From Rhexocercosporidium sp. MPI-PUGE-AT-0058 (Eukaryota > Ascomycota > Leotiomycetes > Helotiales): 64,000 bases of DNA. Below the pieces are notes generated by a model. That model was not told the origin of the DNA. It ran no database searches and saw nothing but the letters and a program-made list of their open reading frames with translations. Below are positions 12,446 to 22,513 of the stretch, piece by piece. A program made the position numbers and the translations under genes. How positions within the stretch are numbered: the stretch's first letter is position 1; each line of letters starts with the position of its first letter. Location: contig JAGTJL010000027.1 of the NCBI GenBank assembly GCA_020746875.1, positions 248,001 through 312,000 of the forward strand, read 5' to 3'.

Positions 12446-14145
12446 ATGTCAACTCTATTCATATCAGCTCCTGGCGCTTTAAATCAAAACGAAGTAAACC
12501 GTCATCGAAATCAAAACGGAGTAATCGCGGACACCCAGATGTCCAGCACCCACTCTGCAATAATCTCCGCCATGAATGTTGCCAAACTTGAGAATCCATC
12601 CACCATCGTGTCTCCCAAGAAACAGCAACATGTCATCATCGTGGGTGCTGGAATATCTGGTTTACGTGCAGGCTCTGTATTGCAACGACACGGAGTTGAT
12701 GTGATGATCCTCGAAGGACGGCCAGATCGCATCGGAGGACGCATCTGCACCAGCCGGAAGCACGGAAAGGCAGCGAGAGACATTGGTAAATATACCTAGA
12801 CTAGGCAATATCTTCAATTGTGGGTGGTTGAGCATTTCTCATGCTCGACTACACAATGTGGGTTGTTTATCCTTCTCCCCGGCAAGATTATGCTCATACC
12901 CATACTCTAGGAGCTGCATGGATGCACGAGACTTCTCAGAACAAATTGGTCCAATTGATCCCAAAGCTAGGCATCGAGTACTACTATGACGATGGAACTC
13001 CGCTCTACTATACTCGCGATGGAAGAGCTGGCTCTCAGTTCAAGGCCAAGAAAGTCGCTGATGAGTTCGCGGACTATGTTGAGTGGTACTACACAGCTAA
13101 CCCGGATGCTCCGGACCGCACTGTAAAGGAATTCGTCGATGAGTTCGTTGAAAAACATCCTCTCATCACTGCCTCCGAGCGCAAATGGGCTCCTCAAGCC
13201 ACCCGCGAAGTCGAACTGTGGATCGGAACATCCATAGAAGAGGCTTCCTCCAAGCATTTGTCCTACTTTCTCACAGAGCGAAATCTCTACATGAAAGGAG
13301 GCTACGACAAGATCGTCAATTGGACCGCTGAACCTCTCCTTAAGGACCCGAACATGATCAAGATGGGCGAAGTAGTCACTGATATCACCTGGGGCACACT
13401 CGATAACTCCATCGTCGTTCACTCCCAGAAGGGTACCTACGCCGCAGATGCCGTGATCGTGACCGTTCCTCTCGGCTGCCTCCGTCGCAACATGATCAAG
13501 TTCTCACCTCCAATGCCGGCCTCGATTCAAGAAGGAATAACATCCTTCTCCTACGGCGCCCTCGGCAAAGTCTTTGTCGAATTCTCAGAAGTCTTCTGGC
13601 CCAAAGACAACGACCAATTCATCTACTATCCATCACCCCTCTCCCCGGGCACCCCTATCGACGAATCCTCCATCCTCTCCTACGCAACCGTGACGTCCAA
13701 CCTGTGGATCATGTCCGGCACCAAGGAACTCTGCATCCAGATTGCTGAGCCGCTCACCCAGCGCATCGAAACCATCTCCCCAGACGACAAGGCAACCCTC
13801 TTCGCTTTCTTCGAACCGCTTTTCAAACTCATGCGTACGGAGCCGTACAAAGATCTCCCCGACTTGCTCAACATCGAGACAACGCACTGGACGCAAGACC
13901 CGCTCGCGGGCTTCGGCTCCTACAGCGTCGAGAAGAAGGACGATGATGCCACGGTTCTTGTCCGCGCTCTGGACGAGCACAGCGCGCTCAGACTCCAGTT
14001 TGCGGGCGAGCATTGTATTGAGACGGGCAATGGGTGTGTACATGGTGCGTTCGAGACGGGCGAGGTAGCGGCGAGGAATCTGTTGGGTGTTTTTGGGAGG
14101 GAGTGGGATGGTTTGGACACCACTGCGAGGAGTGTCTCTCCGTAG
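12446..14145 (+). CDS. FAD-dependent amine (polyamine-type) oxidase
   Basis: Flavin monoamine oxidase family protein of about 524 residues, oxidising amines to an aldehyde or aminoaldehyde plus H2O2. Exons 12446-12785 and 12911-14145; the intron splits a Gly codon and restores DIGAAWMH, which is strongly conserved in this family. The FAD dinucleotide motif is VIIVGAGISGLRAG (residues ~62-75), followed by LEGRPDRIGGRI. The C-terminal FAD-contact block is LQFAGEHCIETGNGCVHGA, followed by ETGEVAARNL. Length and motifs fit fungal polyamine oxidases of the Fms1 group and related amine oxidases; exact substrate is unknown. No clear signal peptide is seen, and there is no C-terminal SKL peroxisomal signal. 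ATGs at residues 32 and 43 are alternative starts. It shares a promoter region with a Hol1-like carrier. Confidence 0.88.
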
Positions 14146-14664
14146 GTCTCCTTTTCTCTCTTCTTGAGCAGAAGAAGTCAGCCTTTGAGGTGAGTCTACC
14201 GTGAATGCTGAATGGTTTCTGATGGAGGATAGACGAGAATGGGATTGTGAGTCTTTCGCTTCTGATACTCGAATCTGAATTTGAGTCTGCGTTTTGGGTG
14301 CGTTGCATTTGCATTGCGCTGCTTCCTTTTTTTTTCTCGTCCCGTTCTGCTGCTGCTGCTGCTGCATTCGCTCTTTATTTTACCATGACCCCAGTTTACT
14401 GTTGTTGTTGCTTTGCCATTATTTCGTTAGTGGTTGCTTTTATCTTTCGCCGTTTCCGTAACTTGGGAACCTTAATTCAACACATACCTACGACTCCAAA
14501 GGATCTGTGCAAGTGATAAATGCAAGTAATGATACATCAAAAAGCTAAAAAGAAATGTCGGTGATGTTGCTTTCTGGCTCATAGGAGACATGTTTTACTT
14601 CTCTCTTACTACATCCAGTCTCCAATCTACCTAAGAATCACATATCCTTATACGCCCAGGTGGG
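14146..14664. other. 3' intergenic gap with CTG repeat
   Basis: About 520 bp between the amine oxidase and the C-terminal end of the caspase-like pseudogene. It contains (CTG)6 at 14347-14364, a T-run just before it, and GTT-rich sequence after. No gene seen. Confidence 0.55.
14347..14364. repeat. (CTG)6 microsatellite
   Basis: Six uninterrupted CTG units in the 3' flank of the amine oxidase gene. Confidence 0.9.
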
Positions 14665-17600
14665 TCAACTCTGAGCGGCCTCCATAATCTCAGCCTCGGT
14701 ATTTAATACATCATGCCAGCATTCATTTCCATCCTCATAGTCAGCCTCCACGTCGTCTTCTTTCATCCTATCTTCTTGTGTATCGTTGTCCTTCATATCT
14801 CGCCCCCAACTCTCATCCAAGTACTCGCTCCAATCAATACGATCCCGTCAATGCTCCAACCTGGCAACTCGTAGTCAACACCTGGTACCGGTTCACGCAG
14901 GATATTTCTAGTCACTCCATCCTCCAACCAGCCCCCAGGTATCGTCTTCGTCAACTTGACGAAGTACTCTATGGTAGGACTTCGAGTCGTCTCTACAATA
15001 CTCTAATAGTTCCAAATCCCAGGATGGAATTGGTGTGTTTTGCACTCATCTTCCAGTAGCTCGTCAGGCATCCATAGGTCTACATACCCTAGATCTTGCG
15101 CATATCTAGTCGGCGACACCGTGAGCTGTCTGTTGCCACGCTCGTCGAAAAGCCAGCAGGGCGTTCGAGCATGGCTCAGAAGGACGGATATCCTGAGCCG
15201 ACAGCACTCGTCCACTTCACATAGCTTGGACCGAGATTTGGAGAATGAGCGAGTGGAAAGGTCCAATCAGATACAGCGTCTTTTCGATGATGAATTCTGG
15301 ATGGAAGGCTACATACTCCTTTGCGGTCGAGAGTGCGACTTTCATCATCTCGCCTTTGGGGTCCAGTAGTATGGTACGATCTGTTTCTCCGAATATGCTC
15401 TCACTGTTGCAATATGGTATCTGCTGCCAATTAATGCACCAGTCTTCAGCGGAGCCCAAGTATTAGAAGACAGGGACTTGCTCGTTCTCAACAGTGAGAA
15501 ACCCCGCGGCGCCCGTGCCCTCCAAGATTGTATCTTCATCATATTTTAGCAGCCCCTGGAGTAATTCTAGGTGATCTATGGCTTTTTCTTGGTACATCTG
15601 CGCACGGCTTCACGACCATCCATAAGGATCTCAGTCAACCCCTCAGGACGCACGGCTGGATCAGCTCCAAACGCAAGGAGCCTGAGGAGTCTCAGACAGT
15701 CAACAGACTCCGTCTGCGTCGTAGTTCTAGCCAGCACGCAAACAACCTCGTCAATAGGAGAGATATATACATTATTGCGGAAGGTTTGGTCATGCGGAGA
15801 TGTAAGCCCATCTACAAAGAGTCAATGGACTTCATCAATATCGAGAGCCCGACATGCCTGGAATAGCGGACCGGTAATGGAACACAGCTTTGAAAATATA
15901 CGTCATATTGAAACGTCGGAAGTTATGTGGATTCTTGGCCCCAGGCTACCGTCATGCGGAATGCGTTGTTGAACGTTTTGATATCGATTGAATATTTATT
16001 CCTGGATGTGACTATCTCCAAGAAGCCCCATAGCACCTGGCATCTGATTTGCTAACACGATGTCCAAGCAGATATCCCCTCTGCCGATTCCTTAGATTTG
16101 CAAGTGATGGTCGGGCAGTATCCCCATAGCAGGTGCTGCAGGAGGAAAATTGTTGACCAAAATCGTTGATGCAGCATGTCTTTGCATCCTACAGTCACAG
16201 CACTTTCCAGCATTGCCTCCAAGGCAGACAGCTCCAAGGGTACGTGGATGTGATTACGCGCAGAATAACCGTCATCCCATTTTGTTAAGATAATTTGCAG
16301 ACTCTGTTCCGTCCCTTCCAGACCTATCTTGATAGTCCTTTCAATCATATATGAGCTTGCGATGATATTTTCTCCTTGCTTGCAGGGCTCTCCACATAGT
16401 GACTTGAAGCCAGAATCAAGACTAACTAATTACTAATTGCTGTTACAGATTCGGCGGCTTTATCACCTTGCACCTGAAGCTCTACCGAAACATCAGCAAA
16501 GCCTTGAGAGACTACGTTTTGCAATCTTTCTGCCGCTGCACTGGCTTCTCGATTCTGGGTCATCATCTCATCGAGGGCTACGCTAGCTGCTTGAAGGGTT
16601 GCCTGCGTGCGTGAGACCTAAATTTTCATCGCGGGAATCGATTTCTCTGTGTTCTAGTGAAGTGCGCTAATAAGAGCATCGGCAAGGAAAGGAGACCTGT
16701 TTGTTTTGTGAACATACACGGAAAAGGTTTTGGATAAACAGAAACAGATGGTAGTAGTCTACACCTCCCGACCCTATCTGTACATCTTTGGCGAGAATTG
16801 GCATCATGCGTATCCAGTCTGCAAAAGTCTTGACTTGTACATCAGCCCAAGGCATGCGTTTCTTCGGCCAGATATTAACCGTGAAGCGTGGCAATCCATT
16901 GAATTCTGGACAGCATGACACATCATGAATCGTGGCCAAACACGCTTCCAAAGATAAGTCGCCTTTTTCTTCTTGATGAGAACCCAGTGCACTATCATAC
17001 AAGTCACCGGACGCCCCAGCGGAGACCGCTGAGCTGGAACTGGAAATTGAGGAGGGGCTTATAAGGTGAGGAGAAAGTTGAATAGGTTGAGGTAATTGCG
17101 AGTTCTGAATCAATGTGACATGTACCGGAGACTTCCTCTTCACCTTATAAGCCCCTCCTCAATTTCCAGTTCCAGCTCAGTATGTTGTTGTACAACAAGT
17201 TGACAGTAAATGGTGCCTCGCCACTGAGATCTATTAGCTTTTCAATTAGATTGTGAGTGAATGAGTCCGAGCCAACGGGGTTCGCTACAAAATCGAAGCC
17301 ACAAGTCGCAATCAGCTCCATTGTACCGCAACCGAAATCCGTATTTGCAGTGCCGGACTCGCAGCAGTCAAGAAGGATGCACACGTCGGACTGTGCCTGC
17401 TCCAAATTCGTCTGAATGCCACACCACACCACATATTGAAAGGCTTGGTCCTTTGGATTCGGGAGACTAAGTGGAAATCAGCACTTGTGCCCAACAAAAT
17501 CGAGTTGTAGTCCAAGGACTCTTACTTCGTCCACATGGGCTGCCTTCCTTTATTCAACATCCCATGGGCTCTATCGTATATGATCTTCAAATCTCTTCTG

Positions 17601-18000
17601 CTGTCACCGCCGAGGTCGATGAATTCCATGACCATTGCCGCGAGCTTATTGTGGCTGCTCTCGTGCGGAATCTCCTATTTCTCAGCCGAGAACCCGTAGA
17701 GTTCTTGAAAAACTTCATCCAGCATATTCAGCTCCCAAGGGACAGGAAGTTTGGGCTCTTCATCGACGTAGCAGCGGAGCAGCACGTACACGTTCGAGTA
17801 TATCGTCTTGCCGTCATTCGGAAAGGAATGCTCGATGTCGAATTGGATCTTTGGACGATGTCTCGATGGAGCGCCAGTTCGTTTTTGCGGTCGATTTCTG
17901 CAGCCGTTGGAGGTGGAGACTATGCCAACGGAGCAAGGCTTTCCTAGCCTGGTCCATTCGGCCAGACGCCAGATGCACCTGAATGCCTTCTTCCATCTCG
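14665..18000 (-). pseudogene. caspase-like (peptidase C14) and ankyrin-like protein, decayed
   Basis: On the minus strand a long protein can be followed through many frames. The N-terminal half is a C14 caspase-like domain: VYVLLRCYVDEEPKLPVPWE near 17760, a degenerate YDRAHG at about 17560-17577 where the family has YYGGHG (catalytic His), and LLDCCESG at about 17350-17375 (catalytic Cys in DCC). A segment PVHVTLIQNSQLPQPIQL follows near 17100. Then comes a coiled region (ASAAAERLQNVVSQGFADVS, ~16500) and an ankyrin-like part (TESVDCLRLLRLLAFGADP near 15670-15720). The acidic C-terminus ends at TGA 14665-14667. There are at least six stops or frameshifts, for example TAA/TAG near 17500 and 17690 and TGA near 15823. 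The reading is patchwork, so boundaries are approximate. Fungal C14-like proteins are often tied to regulated cell death. Confidence 0.7.
17029..17180. repeat. perfect 41-bp inverted repeat, 70-bp spacer
   Basis: Arms at 17029-17069 and 17140-17180 are exact reverse complements over 41 bp, separated by 70 bp. Both arms lie inside the caspase-like pseudogene. On the minus strand the right arm reads WNWKLRRG in the caspase frame, while the left arm reads as a Ser-rich run. Perfect identity implies a recent event, such as fork template switching. Confidence 0.93.
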
Positions 18001-18424
18001 TGATTTGCTTCGTTCGCTGTCCTATATGGGTTTTGTCATGTCAATACTGCTGTAGAAACTAGCGGACGGGATTACATTTTCAGTTTGCATGCATTTGTGC
18101 TCTAGGTTGAATGTTTTCGCAACGGAGCCTTTCGAGACTCGGCCGGTGACCGATCTGGACATGATTCGTTGTGGCGTCAATCAAACCTATTGCATGGATT
18201 CAGCTCGCAGCCTTACATTTCCTTCATTTCGTACTTATTGGTTTATAAATTTTGACGGCGGCTCGTACAAATTGTACAATTGGGTCCTGGTAATGGGCAG
18301 ACGGTGTCACGATTTCCGGCACCCTTCAAGAAAAATCAAGAGTCCAAGACCTAAGTATACATTTATTATCTTACATGCTGGCTACCTTTTGACATGGCGC
18401 AATCGGGATTCTGGACAGTAGGGC
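18001..18424. other. intergenic, nothing recognised
   Basis: About 420 bp between the likely 5' end of the caspase-like pseudogene and the 3' end of the Cys-rich gene, both on the minus strand. It may still hold the unrecognised N-terminus of the pseudogene. Confidence 0.45.
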
Positions 18425-20189
18425 TCAAGAAATGATCTGCATATCCTCCGCAGGCCGGAAATACTCCAGCTCCGCGTAGTGATTGTGATTTCCGCGTCGA
18501 TGGAAGGCTTCTTCCTGGTGTTCAGGCTACGAATTATCAGTTGTGAGCTCTGGGTGTTGTCTTTTTGGATCGATTCAAGACAGAGATGGAAGAGAGAAAT
18601 ACGACTCGGAGTGGAGGAGGGAAACGGGGAAAGAGACTTACAAAATTCTCCTCGTAGCACTCTCGCGAGCAGAACACCGAGACGACATCTTCTTCTAGAC
18701 AACACTGGCAGACGCAGAGAGACGTGGTGGAGTTGCCCGACGGGCCAAGTTTGGGATAGTATATGCATTTATCTGCCATGCATCTGTGAACGTGGCGGTC
18801 GTGCTCCTCCTGAAAACGCATCATTAGTCTGAGTACAAAAAAATGATAGACAACCAAGCAAAGCGCAACTTACGAAATCCTCATTGGCATGCTCAAGGGA
18901 GCAGTAAACTGCCCGTCCCCTCTCTCCACCCTTTCGATCCATCCACTCACAGATCGCACATTCAATAACCTCCTCCGTCACCAGATTGATCTTAATCGGG
19001 CATTCACGCAACGCACACAGCTCGATTCTGGGAATTGGTTCTCTATCCACCATCCGCTGATCCTTTTCCGCCTTCCGCTTCTTGTTCTTCAGATACGCAC
19101 TCTGCGCCATTTTAATATCACTCAACTTGCCCTGCAACTCCGCAACCTTCGACGTCTGAGATTCCTGCGCATCTTTCCGCCACGAAGCTAGGACCTGGTC
19201 GTGTGGAACCAATGCCTCGAACATGCGCGCGTGCTTCGCCTTGATGGCTTTTACGGCAGGTGGATCGCTCCAGGAACTTGCACAATAGTAGTCGATGTAT
19301 GACTGAGCTCTCTCCTCTTTGGTCGTACTGTCTTGCAAGGCAGCGTTGAAAGCTGCAGCTTGTGGGGTCGGGGCGATACTGGACGCGTATCCGAGGTAGG
19401 CGTCTAGGATTTCCTCGGTACTACGACCTTCATTGAAGAAATCAGAGGTCTTGTACTTGAAAGCTGTGATGTTTGCACTGTCGGTCGGTAGTACCGTACA
19501 CAGATCCTGCTTCAGATGTTCCCGCAAGACACTCTGGAAGAACGAGTGGGTGTCATCGAGGGAGAAATCATCTGGATTCTCAAATCGCCGTTGCATTTCC
19601 TGCTTGTACTGAACGTGATCGGCGTACCAGGCTCGTGGGTCGTCTGAGACGTAGTAGTCGTAGAATGCTCGGGCAACGTCATGTCTCTTCTTGCTGCAGC
19701 GTTGACAATTGGGCGGGCCATCGTGAGGACCTGCTTCTGGGGAGGCATAGAACCGATCGATGGCTGCGAGGGTAGCTTCTAGTTGTTCTTTGGACTCTCG
19801 GAACTGGTCTCCTGATTGGAGTCTCCGGTCGTGAGAAAGTGGGTATGTACTAGAGGTGTTGAGGAGTGGTTGCTGGGCCCGGATTTGAAGTTCGACGCCT
19901 CTATAACTGATCAGTAAGGAGCAATGCACGAATTTGGAAGCGTGAAGAGGAAGCAATGGGCTGAACAGGCTTCATCAGCTCATCAAGAGCTAAATAACAC
20001 ATGTATAATATCACGTGTACTATCACGTGTGCATGAGAAACCACTTACTCCATCATCGTTGGCTAAAGATGAGGTCAAAATATGAGCTAGGTTTGTAAAA
20101 TAAGCCTCGCGTGATTTAATGTTGTGAGTCTCGATTGAAATAATGAGCGTGTGGTGAAGGGTACCAGGAGGTGTGACAAGGAACTTCAT
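18425..20189 (-). CDS. conserved fungal protein with tandem Cys-rich motifs
   Basis: Minus-strand gene of about 530 residues with four exons: first exon from ATG 20189 to about 20050, then about 19908-18874, 18809-18642 and 18526-18425. The last two introns are consensus and the reading ends at TGA 18425. The N-terminus begins MKFLVTPPGTLHHTLIIS. The body is helical (SKKRHDVARAFYDYYVSDDP). The C-terminal third carries Cys/His pairs in two blocks, one with CALREC, CAICEW and YCSLEHANEDF, another with HRCMADKC, CVCQCC and VFCSRECYEENF. They look like degenerate MYND or treble-clef zinc sites, so a metal-binding scaffold role is likely, but I know no defined function. The first intron does not join in frame with a consensus GTAAGT donor at 20052; a GTGGTT donor four bases downstream would. 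That junction needs transcript data. Confidence 0.7.
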
Positions 20190-20341
20190 TCGAGAGGTTG
20201 ATGGAACCTCAAATTGCCAAGCCCATAGAAAAGCTAGCGTGGGTCTACGGAATAAGGTTATTCCAGCACCCGTAGTACAACAACTCCATCTCCAGCCTTT
20301 TCTCCATCTTCAGCCTCACGCAGGTCAATCTACACCACATC
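20190..20341. promoter_or_regulatory. 152-bp bidirectional promoter
   Basis: Only 152 bp separate the divergent start codons of the Cys-rich gene (minus) and SF3b5 (plus), so the two must share promoter elements. No TATA element is evident. Confidence 0.6.
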
Positions 20342-20715
20342 ATGGTACGTCTCGCCCTTTCTCCCCTCCAATACATATGTGCTAATACAAAAATCGCAGG
20401 CAGATAAACTCCGCGCCCAGCAACAACTCGAGGCGCTGCAAGCCCGCTACGTAGGAACTGGCCACGCAGACACGACCAAGTTCGAGTGGACTTCCAACAT
20501 CCAGCGCGACAGCTATGCGAGTTATGTTGGACACCCGCCGCTGCTGAGTTATATGGCTATCGGGATGGGAGAGTGCAGGGAGAAGGTTAGGGCGCAGATG
20601 ATTGAGGTGAGTAGTTTTCTTGGGGCGAAGTGCAGGTATGGTTTGGAATGAAGGTTAATGATGGGTGTAGAAGATGATACAACCTGTTGGGAAGCCACCT
20701 GAGGTGCAGGATTGA
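20342..20715 (+). CDS. splicing factor 3b subunit 5 (SF3b10 / Ysf3)
   Basis: Small conserved U2 snRNP component of the SF3b complex, which binds the branch-site region in the spliceosome. Three exons join in frame: 20342-20344, 20400-20606 and 20671-20715, giving 84 residues (human SF3B5 has 86). After Met the protein reads ADKLRAQQQLEALQARYVGT, then GHADTT and RDSYASYVGHPPLLSY, and ends KMIQPVGKPPE-VQD, all matching the family. The first coding exon is just the ATG, followed by a 55-bp intron (GTACGT...CGCAG). It is divergent from the Cys-rich gene and convergent with nse3. Confidence 0.93.
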
Positions 20716-21090
20716 GCGGGTTGGAGGAGTATTGGGTTTGGAGATCAGCATGTCATCTGCTACAATGACTGACAAAGGAGAACGAGTCTCTTAAAGAATT
20801 TTGGCCAAAAGCATTTTTTTTTTACGACGGTCGCATCTGAATCGGAGAACGTACTTCACCAACCTCGAATACAAAGATCACGGCAAAACCCGGCGCTCGG
20901 AGTTGTGGGCAGGGGCAACAGCAAACATTGGGGGTCCCACAAACTGGGTTCTATCATGTCTGGTGTTTTATACAAGCATAATCATTGGTACAGCTATGAA
21001 GCAGACTCCTCTAACTATGCAATAGTGAAACGTCGATAGCGAAGGTGACGCTCAGTGGGATAGTTGCGCACCATGCCCATAGCGCGTTCC
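20716..21090. other. 3'-3' intergenic gap
   Basis: 375 bp between the convergent tails of SF3b5 and nse3. It contains a T-run at about 20816-20823. No gene seen. Confidence 0.55.
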
Positions 21091-22234
21091 TCATCTCCTG
21101 CTCTGCCTCCTATTTGACGTCCTGCTCGGTCCAGGATCGCCATTCATTGTTTCTTCTGCCTCTTCTTCCTCTTCCTCGTCAACCTCTCCATTCCCACTCA
21201 TCCTCACAGCCTCTATTCCTAAACTGCGGTGTAACCTCTTCTCGAGATCCTCTGGAGCATCCTCACCGTAAACAACATTCACCAGTCCTTGAATGCCCCT
21301 ATTTCCAATTTCTACTTTTCCTCGGGGACCAACTCGCCAATCGATTGTCTCATCATCCGCTGTCTTCTCTGTGGTCTTGTAGATATACTGGTCTTTGATC
21401 ATTCTGGCGAGTAGAGCTTCACTCGTGCCCAAACCTGTATGCTTCTCCAAACTTAACCTTTCTAGGTAGCTATACAGTTTGTGATCTGGGACTGTATCAT
21501 TCGGGCTCAGCGCTATAATGGACACGATCGCGGTACAAATGCCCATATATGAAGCTTCGTTATGCTCGCTACCAATTGTGGATGGGGGCATGATCTCAGG
21601 ACTTCTGTACTCGGGAGGTAGGATCGTCGTGAGGATGTAATTCGCTATGGGTTTCGAGTTTCCCTTCGTCTTCAGGGCAGCTATACGAATTAAGAGACGA
21701 ATGAGAATGGAATGTAGATTTCTGACCTCTCTTCTCCTTCATTGTGTTCTTCGTCTTGACAGGTAATTCTACCATCTCCATTCCGAACTTTGTTCTTAAT
21801 TGGTTCTGGGCGGATTCGAATACCCTTTTAAAAGCGCCACGATGCTGCTTCCCGATCACTGTAGAAAGTCAATATCTCTCGACTCGATTCACAACCTGGA
21901 TTTCCACCTTTGTCTGATATATCTTGCCTCTTGATGCTCTTCCGCTGGAATTCGCACGCTAGAGCGTACCGCACCATCTTCTTCACGACTTGGTCTTGGC
22001 TCTCATCCAAACCACCATCAACATCCATTGCATCATCCTCGGGTTGCGCATCTTCTTCTTCTTCTGACTCGTCGTCTGACTCTACTGCTTGATGTCTTCT
22101 TTCTCTTTGTGTTTGTCTGGGAGCCTCCTCTTCGGAGGTTTCTTCCTGCTGGACCTACATTGTGTCAGAGAAGAACGGGCTAGGGATGATGCAAACAAAC
22201 TTACAATGCGACGTCGTCGCGCGGCCGAGGGCAT
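21091..22234 (-). CDS. nse3: Nse3 / MAGE-domain subunit of Smc5-Smc6 complex
   Basis: MAGE-homology protein of the Nse1-Nse3-Nse4 subcomplex of Smc5/6, acting in the nucleus in DNA repair and chromosome maintenance. Exons 22234-22205, 22154-21908, 21858-21727 and 21680-21091 join in frame to about 332 residues. It starts MPSAARRRRI, then a Glu/Asp-rich linker (ESDDESEEEEDAQPEDDAMD). The MAGE winged-helix region follows: VVKKMVRYALACEFQRKSIK, then FESAQNQLRTKFGMEMVELP and IANYILTTILPPEYRSPEI. Then come YMGICTAIVSIIALS, LSLEKHTGLGT and WRVGPRGKVEIG. The C-terminus is an acidic run and a basic tail. Length and motif order match fungal Nse3. It shares a 279-bp divergent promoter with the Sls1-like gene. 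Confidence 0.85.
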
Positions 22235-22513
22235 TGTGGTAGATTGAAATCTTATAAAACAGAAAAGGACTATGGTTTCCGATTGAATCTGCGTAGGTTT
22301 CCAATTATTCTGTGTATGCTGTGGTTGCCGAGGGGTGATAGTGGGGAGTAGAGTGGTGTCTCTGGAAGACGCGATCTGGGTAAACTTCACGCGACGAAGT
22401 GGATTGAGCGTCGGCAGAAAAATGCCCGAGCGCCGATGGACTCTAGAAAATATACAGACAGTATCGAAGCCTCAACACCAAGAAATGCACCCACTATCTA
22501 TATTGTCGCATAC
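22235..22513. promoter_or_regulatory. 279-bp bidirectional promoter
   Basis: Divergent start region for nse3 (minus) and the Sls1-like gene (plus). An in-frame upstream ATG for the latter lies inside it at 22436. Confidence 0.55.

Noticed and set aside
13633..14367. 244-codon antisense open frame across the amine oxidase 3' end
   Set aside because: Shadow of a GC-ending, biased codon pattern in the real gene. It starts with a Gln run from the CTG repeat and has no domain.
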